From positions 4,730,501 to 4,794,500 of the forward strand of contig NZ_CP048000.1 of the NCBI RefSeq assembly GCF_009931695.1: 64,000 bases of DNA, in the 5' to 3' direction. Position numbers and translations under genes: made by a program. Below the pieces are notes generated by a model. It did not search any database and was not told where the DNA came from. It saw only the letters and a list, made by a program, of their open reading frames with translations. Shown in pieces: positions 51,599 through 60,269 of this stretch (positions within the stretch are counted from its first letter, which is position 1; every line of letters begins with the position of its first letter). The DNA is from Anaerocolumna sedimenticola (GTDB taxonomy: Bacteria; Bacillota; Clostridia; Lachnospirales; Lachnospiraceae).

Positions 51599-51961
51599 AT
51601 GGAATTTATACATGACATATTAAACAACCTGGTAGATATTGCCATATTACTTTTTGAATATATGGGAGTATTGGTTTTAATTATTGCCGGACTGCGGGGA
51701 ATTTATGACTATTTTCGGAAATGTCCCCTTACGAGATTAAATCTGGCTAAGGGAATGGCTATGGGCCTTGAATTTAAACTGGGCAGCGAAATACTAAGAA
51801 CCGTTATAGTCCGCGATTATAAAGAAATATTAACCGTAGCCGGTATTATTCTGCTTCGGGCAACCTTAACTTTTTTAATTCATTGGGAAATTAAAAATGA
51901 AGAAGCCCATCATGGTTATGGGATTACCCTTTCCTTTATAGGCAATTGCAAAACTATTTAG
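51599..51961 (+). CDS. DUF1622-family small membrane protein
   Basis: A 120-residue protein with three hydrophobic helices: residues about 12-40, 60-85 and 88-105. IAILLFEYMGVLVLIIAGLR and the LAKGMAMGLEFKLGSEILRT stretch identify DUF1622, a family of unknown function. GGAGG stands ten bases before the ATG. The last codons lie inside a partial copy of the MITE-like repeat (from 51940), which supplies the C-terminus and the stop codon. Confidence 0.85.
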   Translation: MEFIHDILNNLVDIAILLFEYMGVLVLIIAGLRGIYDYFRKCPLTRLNLAKGMAMGLEFKLGSEILRTVIVRDYKEILTVAGIILLRATLTFLIHWEIKNEEAHHGYGITLSFIGNCKTI

Positions 51962-51985
51962 TTTTCTGAATATACCATGCAAATA
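51940..51985. repeat. MITE-like repeat, left-half copy overlapping a coding end
   Basis: GGCAATTGCAAAACTATTTA then GTTTTCTGAATATACCATGC matches the left 45 bases of 35378-35526 with few changes; the right half is absent. It encodes the last residues (GNCKTI) and stop of the DUF1622 protein. Confidence 0.75.
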
Positions 51986-52020
51986 CCTGCATTACTAAAT
52001 TTAGAAAGGATGTATGTTAC

Positions 52021-52967
52021 ATGATAAAAACAGTATTTTCTATCGACCTTCCGGTTTTAGAAAATATGCACATACTAAAAAACAGAATCGAACCTTTAAG
52101 CTTAACCGGGAATGAAAAACGTGTCTGTATCGTAACAGGAATTCACGGAGATGAGCTGGAAGGTCAATATATATGTTACGAAATAATACGTAGAATTAAA
52201 GCCAATATTCAGAATCTGCATGGTATTATAGATATTTATCCCAGTCTAAACCCCTTGGTATGGATTCTTTAACCCGCGGTATACCTGCTTTCGATTTGGA
52301 TTTAAACCGATGCTTTCCGGGTAATAAGGAAGGAGATATGTCAGAAAATGCCGCTGCCAAAATTGTTGAGGATATCTTAGGCTCCTATCTGTGTATCGAC
52401 CTGCATTCCAGTAATATCTCTCTTCGTGAGGTCCCTCAGGTCAGAATGATTGAGGAAAATGCCTCCATGTTATTACCTTACGCAAAATTACTGAATCTGG
52501 ATTTTGTATGGGTTCATCCCTCTGCCACGGTACAAAATGCAACCTTGGCACATGCCCTTAATACTAACGGGGTTCCTACCATAGCCGTGGAAATGGGAAC
52601 CGGTATGCGCATTACCAAGCAGTTTGGGGATCAGATTACGGAAGGGATTTTCTGCCTTTTAAAAGAAATAGGCATGTGGGACGGTGAGGTAATTACACCG
52701 AAAACTCCTATTATCTCCTCCGAAGGACAAAGGGAGGTTACTATGGTACATGCCGATGTATCCGGTATTTTCCTGCCTGCTGTCGAACATTGGAAAGGTA
52801 TCAAAAAGGGGGATGTCATTGGTGACATAGTAAATACTTTGACCGGAAATATAGAGCAGCATATTATTGCTCCCTGTGACGGTATGGTTTTTACCCTTCG
52901 GGAATATCCGGTGGTTAACAGCGGTTCCTTAATCGTAAGAATTCTGGGAGGTGACTTTTATGATTAA
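52021..52967 (+). CDS. Succinylglutamate desuccinylase/aspartoacylase-like protein 1 (frameshifted as given)
   Basis: With one base added near 52251-52258 (CCCC or GG), a 315-residue M14-type zinc deacylase results. All key residues are seen: HGDE (His and Glu Zn ligands) in VTGIHGDELEGQYI, DLNRCFPG with the substrate-binding Arg, DLHSSN with the third Zn ligand, and the catalytic Glu in IAVEMGTGM. The C-terminal 90 residues are the usual beta-barrel domain (HADVSGIFLPAVEHW). Such enzymes hydrolyse N-acyl amino acids or related amides. The AGAAAGGATG before the start codon is adequate. It overlaps the next, homologous gene by eight bases. Confidence 0.85.
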
Positions 52968-53895
52968 AGATACGATCTACAGCATCAAATCCTCTTTCCG
53001 TGGAGAAATGAACATCTTAGGATACCGTTTTGGTAAAGGGGAAAAAGCAGCTTGCATCGTAGGTCCAACCAGAGGAAATGAAGTTCAGCAGCTTTATATC
53101 TGTTCCCAGCTGATTAAGACCCTGTCAAGGCTGGAGAAAACAGGTGCAATTGTTAATAATAATGAGATTATGGTTATTCCATCCATTAACCACTACTCCA
53201 TTAATATTGAAAAACGGTTCTGGGCTATGGATAATACGGATATCAACCGTATGTTTCCCGGTGATGAAGAAGGAGAAACGACAAAAAGAATAGCCGCGGG
53301 TGTATTTAAGGCTGTAAAAGGTTATAGTTATGGAATTCAGTTTGCAAGTTTCCATACTCCGGGTGATTTTATACCCCACGTACGAATGATGGAAACAGGT
53401 TATCACAATACCAGCCTGGCAAATCTATTTGGGCTTCCATACGTTATGACCAGAAAACCGCAGCCTATTGATACCGGAACTTTAAACTATAACTGGCAGT
53501 TAAACGGAACCAATGCTTTTTCCGTCTATACCAGCGCAACCGACCGGATTGATGAAAAATCAGCCAAACAGGCGGTTTCCTCCGTACTTCGTTTTCTAAC
53601 CCGTATGGGTATTATAAAATATAACTGCCATAACGGCTATATCGCTACCACTCTGGAAGAGGAGGTTCTTATGGCCATAAGAGCAGATGTCTCCGGTATT
53701 TACCGCCGTTTTAAAGAACCAGGGGATGAAGTTACTTTTGGTGATCTTCTGGCTGAAGTGGTCGACCCCATTGAGGGTGAAGTAATATCCCAGATCATAG
53801 CTCCCAGCGATGGCATTATCTTTTTTGCTCACGGAAAGCCGCTGGTTATTGAAAATTGTACGGTTTACAAATTAATACGCAGATTGCACGAATAA
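52960..53895 (+). CDS. Succinylglutamate desuccinylase/aspartoacylase-like protein 2 (degenerate active site)
   Basis: A 311-residue paralogue of the preceding protein, with matching layout: GPTRGNEVQQLYIC, DINRMFPGDEEGE, FASFHTPGDFIPHVRM, and the C-terminal RADVSGIYRRFKEPGDEV barrel. The first Zn ligand is changed (RGNE for HGDE), and the catalytic Glu of VEMGTG is replaced by VYTSAT, so it is probably not an active hydrolase of the standard mechanism. GGAGGTG stands before the ATG at 52960, inside the end of the first gene, so both are made in fixed ratio. It may form a complex with protein 1 as regulatory or structural partner; that is inference. Confidence 0.83.
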   Translation: MIKDTIYSIKSSFRGEMNILGYRFGKGEKAACIVGPTRGNEVQQLYICSQLIKTLSRLEKTGAIVNNNEIMVIPSINHYSINIEKRFWAMDNTDINRMFPGDEEGETTKRIAAGVFKAVKGYSYGIQFASFHTPGDFIPHVRMMETGYHNTSLANLFGLPYVMTRKPQPIDTGTLNYNWQLNGTNAFSVYTSATDRIDEKSAKQAVSSVLRFLTRMGIIKYNCHNGYIATTLEEEVLMAIRADVSGIYRRFKEPGDEVTFGDLLAEVVDPIEGEVISQIIAPSDGIIFFAHGKPLVIENCTVYKLIRRLHE

Positions 53896-53937
53896 ATAAT
53901 GAATACTGTGTAATTTATATGAACTCTTCTATATATC

Positions 53938-53965
53938 TTGACTTATAGGAAAAAAGGTATAAAAT
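53938..53965 (+). promoter_or_regulatory. Promoter of the PrsA-like lipoprotein gene
   Basis: TTGACT and TAAAAT with 16 bases between them, about 70 bases before the GTG start. Confidence 0.6.
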
Positions 53966-54036
53966 AGATACTATGTGTATGCATGTCCTACTTTCATGTT
54001 ATGGCACTGAGTAATTTGATTAATGGAGGAAATAAA

Positions 54037-55209
54037 GTGAAAAAGTCAAAACGAATCATGTCACTTCTTCTGGTATTTGTAATTACCGTTGGAATGACAT
54101 TCATGACAGGATGCAGTAAAAGTGCTGATCCTGCAAAATCTTTAGTAGTAACGGTTGGTGACAACAATATTTATTTAAATGAAATGATGTATTATATTTT
54201 TTATGTAGAATCAACCGGAGCTCAGTATGATGCAGCTTATCAGCAATATACCGGTCAAAGCTACTGGGATATGGAAGTTACTGACGGCGTAACCATGAGA
54301 GAACAGGCAAAGGACTATGTCATGGATATGGCAGAAATGTACCAAATTCTATATGATAAGGCTGTAAAGGACGGTTTATCCCTCACGAACGATGAAAAAA
54401 CTCAGGCTGGAACCAATGCAGACCAGATTTTAACAAGTATTAGTAAAGATCAGTTAAAACTTACCGGTTTTACAAAAGATACACTTACCAAAGTTCAGGA
54501 AAAAGTCATGCTTGGCGGAAAGTACTATCAAAAAATAATCGATGGTGCCGATATTGATTACGAAGGTATTAAATCCACCATTAAAAAGGAAGATTACAGA
54601 CAGTACAATACGGAATATTTATTTGCTCCAACTACAAAATTAGATGATAACCTGAAATCAGTAGAATTAACTGCGGAAGAAAAAGAAGCCGCAAAATCTT
54701 CAATCACCGATGCTCTCGCTAAAGTAAAAGCAGGGGAAGAATTCTCTAAAATTGTGGAGGGTAATGATAAACTTTCTACCAGCACTTTAAACTTTACAGC
54801 TAATGATACCACTACTGCGGAACAAGCTTACAAAGACGCAGCAATGAAGTTGGATAAAGATGCTTATACGCAAGATTTCGTTGAGACGGATACCGGGTAT
54901 TATATTATAAAGATGGTTGACAATAATTCAACGGAAGCATATGACAAAGCAGTTAGTGACGCTACTTCAAAAGCAGAACAGGATGCATTTAATGCAGAAT
55001 ATGAAAAGATAAAGAAAGACTACAAAATTACAATTAATACCAAAGTATGGGATCCAATTGTAATGGGCAAAACTACATTAGTACCTGCCAACACGTCTGC
55101 TAACACCGTTTCCGGTGATACTACCTCTACTTCAACAGCTGATGATACAACTGCCGGAGATGCAACAACGGATAATACAGCTACTGAAGATGCAACAACC
55201 GGTGAATAA
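54037..55209 (+). CDS. PrsA-like lipoprotein (foldase/SurA-type)
   Basis: A 390-residue exported lipoprotein. The signal peptide (KKSKRIMSLLLVFVITVGMT) ends in a lipobox FMTGCSK, and the Cys near residue 25 is lipidated. The following helical region, with VTVGDNNIYLNEMMYYIFYV and MREQAKDYVMDMAEMYQILY, resembles the chaperone N-domain of PrsA/SurA. A parvulin-like segment (LAKVKAGEEFSKIVEGNDKL, then DTGYYIIKMVDNN) occupies about residues 195-315. The last 45 residues are a Thr/Ala/Asp-rich tail. It probably helps exported proteins fold outside the membrane. The start is GTG at 54037 with GGAGG seven bases upstream; an upstream ATG in frame lacks such a site. Confidence 0.85.
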   Translation: MKKSKRIMSLLLVFVITVGMTFMTGCSKSADPAKSLVVTVGDNNIYLNEMMYYIFYVESTGAQYDAAYQQYTGQSYWDMEVTDGVTMREQAKDYVMDMAEMYQILYDKAVKDGLSLTNDEKTQAGTNADQILTSISKDQLKLTGFTKDTLTKVQEKVMLGGKYYQKIIDGADIDYEGIKSTIKKEDYRQYNTEYLFAPTTKLDDNLKSVELTAEEKEAAKSSITDALAKVKAGEEFSKIVEGNDKLSTSTLNFTANDTTTAEQAYKDAAMKLDKDAYTQDFVETDTGYYIIKMVDNNSTEAYDKAVSDATSKAEQDAFNAEYEKIKKDYKITINTKVWDPIVMGKTTLVPANTSANTVSGDTTSTSTADDTTAGDATTDNTATEDATTGE

Positions 55210-55251
55210 ATCACTGTGACTAAAGTATATAGATATTAAATAGTGTCTTTA

Positions 55252-55335
55252 AAAAGGCTGTCCTTAAATGAAACCCCCAGATGTCAGGCAATAAAACCGG
55301 CATTGGGGGTACTTAATTTAAGGGCAGCTTTTTCT
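55252..55335 (+). terminator. Long hairpin terminator after the PrsA-like gene
   Basis: AGGCTGTCCTTAAAT pairs with ATTTAAGGGCAGCTTT (with small bulges); an inner ACCCCCA/TGGGGGT stem makes it very stable, and TTTTTCTTT follows. Confidence 0.8.
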
Positions 55336-55337
55336 TT

Positions 55338-55430
55338 CCGCGAAAGCAAAGTGAGAATTAGCAAGCTTGCTTGCAATAATTCCAACGCCCACGCGAACCG
55401 AAGAAACTCGCAAAGCATGTTTCTTCGGTT
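55338..55430 (-). repeat. 92-bp double-hairpin repeat, copy 4
   Basis: CCGCGAAAGCAAAGTGAGAA at the left, GCAAGCTTGCTTGC in the middle, and ACCGAAGAAAC/GTTTCTTCGGT as a perfect terminal hairpin. It has the same orientation as copy 3 and sits between convergent genes. Confidence 0.85.
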
Positions 55431-55488
55431 TGTACAGCATATATTATTAGTCATCCCCGCCTAAACGGCGGAGAACTTCCTTGAATGG

Positions 55489-55791
55489 TCAAAAAAATAA
55501 TCCGGTTAAATATACGGTTAATATTGCCGCAAGTGCCACAATAACCAGGCTTTTTTCTTTATAAGCCAGATAAAATGCAATTACGGTTCCTGCGGCCGCC
55601 GAATAGGAATTGCCTGTGGAGTAAACTATCTCCGGAAAGGTAAGTGCTCCCAAAACCGCATAGGGAACATATTTTAAAAAAGACTTGATGTATACGGATT
55701 TTATTTCTTTTCTGAATATGGAAACCGGAATAACCCTGGGTATATATGTAACAAGTGCCATTAATAGTACGGCAATGAAAGCCTTATTCAT
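55489..55791 (-). CDS. azlD: AzlD-type branched-chain amino acid exporter subunit
   Basis: A 100-residue membrane protein with three to four hydrophobic helices (VLLMALVTYIPRVIPVSIF, YVPYAVLGALTFPEIVYSTG, AAAGTVIAFYLAYKEKSLVI). TYIPRVIP and KYVPYAVLGALTFP are hallmarks of AzlD. With AzlC it exports branched-chain amino acids, in Bacillus also 4-azaleucine. It begins 13 bases after azlC in the same direction, with AAGGAGG at the start. Transcription ends toward a double-hairpin repeat. Confidence 0.9.
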   Translation of the reverse strand: MNKAFIAVLLMALVTYIPRVIPVSIFRKEIKSVYIKSFLKYVPYAVLGALTFPEIVYSTGNSYSAAAGTVIAFYLAYKEKSLVIVALAAILTVYLTGLFF

Positions 55792-55804
55792 TATTTTAAC
55801 CTCC

Positions 55805-56515
55805 TTAAGCCTCTTTTACAGGGAATAGAAAAGCACCGGTTCCGGCTCCAACTGCGGTTGCTATAATGATTCGAAATCCTGAAGATATTACTTTAAATAT
55901 TGGAATGTATTTCAATATACACATAGTAAATACGGATATTAAAACTATAATAAGTATGGCTTTGGATTTTTTTGCAGGTGGTACGATAATTGCAATAAAC
56001 ATGCCGTATAAAGCGATCCCCATGGCACTGCTCAAGCTTTGCGGTAACTTCGAACAAATAAGGGAACCCATGGCAGTTCCCAATGTCCAGCCGCATATCG
56101 GCCCCGTAATTAATCCCAATAAATAAAAAAAGGGTAATTTCCCCTGTTCCATAGATGCAACCGTAAAAGTTTCATCCGTTATACCAAAAGCAAATATTAA
56201 TCTTTGATACAGCGGCATTTTACTTTCAATTTTCTGGGATAAGGATAGGGACATTAACATATATCTTATATTTATTATAAAAGTGGTAAGTGTAATCTCC
56301 AGATATCCTGCTCCAGCAAGAATTAAACCGGTCCCCGCAAATTGTCCTGCCGATGTAATATTGGAGATTGATATAAATATGGTAAGCCAGACCGGAAGTC
56401 CGCCTGTAACAGCCATTAAACCAAAGGTAAAGGAAACCGGAATATACCCAAGCGCAATCGGAATCCCTCTTTTTAATCCATAGTAAAAATTTGTTTTGTT
56501 ATCATTCGTAAACAT
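55805..56515 (-). CDS. azlC: AzlC-type branched-chain amino acid exporter subunit
   Basis: A 236-residue membrane protein with about seven helices. GIPIALGYIPVSFTFGLMAV, SAGQFAGTGLILAG, NIRYMLMSLSLSQKI and FGITDETFTVAS are conserved AzlC stretches. It is the large subunit of the exporter with AzlD. The ATG at 56515 has GGGAG seven bases upstream; a start five codons earlier lies within that site. No Lrp-type regulator gene is adjacent, but an operator-like palindrome (GTTTCC...GGAAAC) lies upstream. Confidence 0.92.
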   Translation of the reverse strand: MFTNDNKTNFYYGLKRGIPIALGYIPVSFTFGLMAVTGGLPVWLTIFISISNITSAGQFAGTGLILAGAGYLEITLTTFIINIRYMLMSLSLSQKIESKMPLYQRLIFAFGITDETFTVASMEQGKLPFFYLLGLITGPICGWTLGTAMGSLICSKLPQSLSSAMGIALYGMFIAIIVPPAKKSKAILIIVLISVFTMCILKYIPIFKVISSGFRIIIATAVGAGTGAFLFPVKEA

Positions 56516-56607
56516 AATCTTCTCCCGCATACATAAAGGGATGTTGCAGATTTACAATGAAAGTAACTCATGCAACAGCCCCAAGCTGTAGGTTGATTAT
56601 AGCATTT

Positions 56608-56625
56608 GTTTCCATAAAAGGAAAC
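56608..56625 (-). promoter_or_regulatory. Palindrome in the azlCD promoter region
   Basis: GTTTCC and GGAAAC (perfect six-base arms, six-base spacer) lie next to a TATAAT-like -10 on the minus strand (complement of ATTATA, 56596-56601). The leader between it and azlC can form a CTGTTGCA/TGCAACA hairpin. Confidence 0.5.
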
Positions 56626-56687
56626 CCTTATTTAAATTTTCATGAAAATTTACCAGCCGGTTTCAGAATTAAGCCATGTTTCGTTAT

Positions 56688-56728
56688 TTGACAATAATTT
56701 TGGATTCTACTATAATAAAAAAGAATCC
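56688..56728 (+). promoter_or_regulatory. Consensus promoter of the two-component system with overlapping inverted repeat
   Basis: TTGACA (56688-56693), 17 bases, TATAAT (56711-56716), a perfect consensus. GGATTCT (56702-56708) and AGAATCC (56722-56728) form an inverted repeat around the -10 box, a likely repressor or regulator site. Confidence 0.85.
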
Positions 56729-56759
56729 TAATTATAAGTCATGAAAGGTGCATCTGATT

Positions 56760-58562
56760 ATGAAGATTTTACAAGTATTACAACGTTTTTTTCATAATAC
56801 AAATGTAAAAAAACAATTAAACTTCATTTACGTTTCTGCACTTTTAATCCCGGTTCTAATCATTGGGATTTTCCTAATCGTGAATACCCGCAGATTATTA
56901 TTGAATCATTACCAGGAACAGGTGGAAGCTGATAACACCCGTGTAAAGTCCGTTATGTTTGACGTGACCACCACAGTTTATAACATTTCTGATGAAATTT
57001 TTGCAGATAAAAATCTCCAGACTCTTTTAGCCACCCGTTATTCCACCAGACAGGAAGCTGCAAAAAGCTGCAGCAATTTTACAAAACTTAGCAATTACAT
57101 CTATAAAAATACGTTTATTTCATCCATTGAGCTGTATACGACCAACCCGACTATCTTTGAGTATGCATCCTTTAAGCCGGTCACGAAAGATATTTTAAGT
57201 ACGCCCTGGTATCAGGAGGCAAGCAAACGGGCAGATATACTCTGGAAGAGCCTTAATTCCGTAGATTCCTGGAATAATACCTCACAGGAATTATGTTTAA
57301 TAAGGAGGATTCCCATTATCCACACAAAAGAGTATGCCATATTAGTTATAAGGATAAGTAATATATATCTAAAAAATAGAATTCAAAACAATTCCTTGTT
57401 CACTGCCATTACGGTAAATAAAGATCCGGTATTCTACGGTTCAGAACGGAATCTGTCCGGAAATAACTTAAATCTTCCTATTGATTATGAACAACCCCTT
57501 TATCAATTTTCCGGTCAGTTAACTTACGAAAATAAGGAAAGGATAGCAAATATCTCAACTTTGCATCCCTATACTTCCAAAGATAAAATCTATATCTCAA
57601 CTTTAGACTTTCATGCATTGGATGATACTGCAAACATAATCATGGTTTGCAGTACCATTATACTCATAGCAACTATAGTACCTTTAGTTATAATTACTTT
57701 ATTTACCAACCAATTCAGTTCCCGTATCATTACCCTGCGCGGGGAAATGTATAAGGCCAGCAAGGGTAATTACAATATTATAGACTCTATTCCGGGGGAC
57801 GATGAATTATCACAGGTATTTTCAGATTTAAAGGTTATGATTCAGAGCATTACACAAATGAATGCGCAGATGTATGAAGCCAAGATTCAGGAGCAGGTAC
57901 TTAAGAACCAGCAGCAGAAAATGGAATATAAAATGCTGTCAAGCCAGATAAATCCGCATTTTCTCTATAATACCTTAGAAACCATCCGTATGAAATCATT
58001 AACGGAAGGAAATAGGGATGTAGCCAATGCTATAAAGCTGCTCGGTAAATCCATGCATTATGTACTGGAAAATACCGGTACCTCTTCTACTACGCTTAAA
58101 AAGGAATTGGATTATATCTCAACTTATTTAGCAATTCAAAAATTACGTTTTAATGACCGCGTAAACTATACCTTAACGGTTCCGGAAGATATGGATTTGG
58201 AAGAATACCAGATTCTTCCCCTTCTTCTCCAGCCAATTGTGGAAAACGCCATACTCCATGGCTTGGACGAGACGGAGTACAACGGACAGATTTGTATTAA
58301 TGTAAAAACAAAAGATGATGAATTACTGCTAATCAATATTTTTGACAATGGTCTGGGCATGACCGAAGAAGAATTAAATTCCTTAACCGACAGTATACAG
58401 ACACCCAGAAAAACCAATGCTTCCAACATCGGACTTCATAATATCAATCAACGAATCAAGCTTTTTTATGGTGACGCTTATGGTGTGGAAATAAAAAGCC
58501 AACCGAAAGAAGGAACTTTAGTATCCCTTACGCTTCCTTTACATAATATAATGGAGGATTAA
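56760..58562 (+). CDS. Sensor histidine kinase, YesM-type
   Basis: A 600-residue membrane kinase. A helix at about 20-45 and another at about 290-315 enclose a large extracellular sensor of about 240 residues (Cache-like). HAMP follows, then the His-kinase domain of the LytS/YesM class: phosphoacceptor in SQINPHFLYNTLETIRMKS, ILPLLLQPIVENAILHGLD (N-box), and LLINIFDNGLGMTEEEL and NIGLHNINQRIKLFYG (G-boxes). These kinases sense extracellular carbohydrates or their binding proteins and control ABC uptake systems. The ATG at 56760 is preferred over a GTG four codons before. The partner regulator gene follows three bases after the stop. Confidence 0.92.
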   Translation: MKILQVLQRFFHNTNVKKQLNFIYVSALLIPVLIIGIFLIVNTRRLLLNHYQEQVEADNTRVKSVMFDVTTTVYNISDEIFADKNLQTLLATRYSTRQEAAKSCSNFTKLSNYIYKNTFISSIELYTTNPTIFEYASFKPVTKDILSTPWYQEASKRADILWKSLNSVDSWNNTSQELCLIRRIPIIHTKEYAILVIRISNIYLKNRIQNNSLFTAITVNKDPVFYGSERNLSGNNLNLPIDYEQPLYQFSGQLTYENKERIANISTLHPYTSKDKIYISTLDFHALDDTANIIMVCSTIILIATIVPLVIITLFTNQFSSRIITLRGEMYKASKGNYNIIDSIPGDDELSQVFSDLKVMIQSITQMNAQMYEAKIQEQVLKNQQQKMEYKMLSSQINPHFLYNTLETIRMKSLTEGNRDVANAIKLLGKSMHYVLENTGTSSTTLKKELDYISTYLAIQKLRFNDRVNYTLTVPEDMDLEEYQILPLLLQPIVENAILHGLDETEYNGQICINVKTKDDELLLINIFDNGLGMTEEELNSLTDSIQTPRKTNASNIGLHNINQRIKLFYGDAYGVEIKSQPKEGTLVSLTLPLHNIMED

Positions 58563-58565
58563 TGC

Positions 58566-60100
58566 ATGATGAAAGTATTTATAGCAGATGATGAGGCAAT
58601 CATTCGGGAAGGATTAAAATATATTATCGATTGGGACGAACTGGAATTTACCATTTGCGGGGAAGCAAGTAATGGTGAGGACACCTTAAAGGGCATTCTG
58701 AACTTAAATCCTGATTTAGTCCTTTTAGATATCCGCATGCCCAAATTACAGGGAACAGACCTTGCAAAACTGGCAAGGGAACAGAAATTTAAAGGTCATT
58801 TTATAATCCTGAGCGGATATTCCGATTTTAAGTATGCCCAGACAGCCATCCGGTATGGTGTGGATTTCTATTTAACCAAACCCATTGATGAAGATGAATT
58901 GTATCATGCGGTAAAAACCGTAAAAGAGACCATAGAAAAAGAGAAATTACATACCAATACCATGAAGCATTACCGTGAAAAAGCCAAATATACCATACTG
59001 CGGGACATTCTTCTTAACTCCGGTGGTTTTTCAGGTGTTAATCCGGACGAGATAAATCTTTCTGCTTCCATTTATCAGGTTGTTATTTATGAAAATTACA
59101 ATCATGATACCTTTGGCCTTACCTATAGCTTTACAGACATACTAAAAGTTACCAATCAGGAAAACAACTCATTTGAATATATAAAGATACATCAGAAAGA
59201 TGTCATACTTTTAAAAGGAACTTTTGCCCTGGAACGTTTTTGCAATGTTCTTCACCATTACGAGGAAAAACCGCAGAAGGGGTCGCTCCTGGATTCTTTG
59301 TTTGTAACCTACGGACGCCTTATTTATAAATTAGAAGACATCCATTATTCCTATGAAGATGCACTGAATTTATTAAACCGACGTTTTTTCTGTGAAAAGG
59401 ACCAGCATGCTATCGGTTATGAACAGCTACCAGACTTTAAAGACCTGGTATATGAAATCAGCTCTGAAGAAACGAAGTTGTACTCTGATAAATTCTGTGG
59501 TTATATCCAGAGCTTTAACCGTAAAATGATTGCGGATACCTTATCTGCCCTTAATAAAAATCTCTATTATACCAGGACGGATTTATCCGGTATTAAGCTG
59601 TTTCTGGCAGATATTTATCTGCAAATCAAGCAGAATATGAATCACATTTACAGTACTGCCGATATCCCGTTTCCAACCAATTCTTCCGTTATTGATCTTA
59701 TTGAAAGCAAATATTATTTATACGAAATTATTCTGTTCTTTTCGGAGCAGTTTGAGATGTTAATGAACGCAATCGGCAATTCCACCAGTGAAAGTATATT
59801 AGATGATATTGTTTACTATATTAATCATAATTACTGTGACAACATAAAACTGGAAACCATAGCCCTCTCTTTGGCTATAACAGTTCCTATCTGGGCAAAA
59901 TATTCAATAAAAAAATGGGAGAAAGCTTTAATTCTTATATTGATCATGTGCGGATAAACCATACGATGGAGCTTCTGAAGCAGAAGAATTTAAAGGTATA
60001 TGAGATAGCAGAACTTGTAGGTTATAAGAATGTAGACTATTTTCATAAGAAATTCAAAAAATATGTTGGGATAAGCCCGGCTGAATTCCGAAAAAAATAA
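58566..60100 (+). CDS. Response regulator, YesN-type with AraC output domain (frameshifted as given)
   Basis: Adding one base at about 59879-59880 joins two frames into a 511-residue regulator. The receiver domain has DDEAIIREG, phosphoacceptor Asp in DLVLLDIRMPK and the conserved Lys in LTKPIDEDEL. A middle region of 250 residues (YesN-type linker) is followed by the AraC double HTH. The first HTH lies across the break (LETIALSLAI, then restored NSSYLGKIFNKKMGESFNSY); the second is KVYEIAELVGYKNVDYFHKK with FKKYVGISPAEFRK. It should bind promoters of the adjacent sugar transport genes. The frame loss is judged an error because both sides are well conserved. Confidence 0.88.
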
Positions 60101-60157
60101 TACCTTGCTCTGACTCTGACAGCTCCACCTCCTTAACAGATAAAACTATTTTAAAAA

Positions 60158-60207
60158 AACTTCCTGACATAATAGACTCAATAAATAATCCGTTAGGTCA
60201 GGAAGTT
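60158..60207. terminator. Bidirectional terminator between the regulator and the transporter lipoprotein
   Basis: AACTTCCTGAC and GTCAGGAAGTT form a perfect 11-bp stem with a 28-base loop, and A- and T-rich flanks; it serves both convergent genes. Confidence 0.8.
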
Positions 60208-60269
60208 CTCTAGAGCAAGCTGTTATAACAGGCAAACTCATTATTCTGATTTTATCGAAACTAATTACC

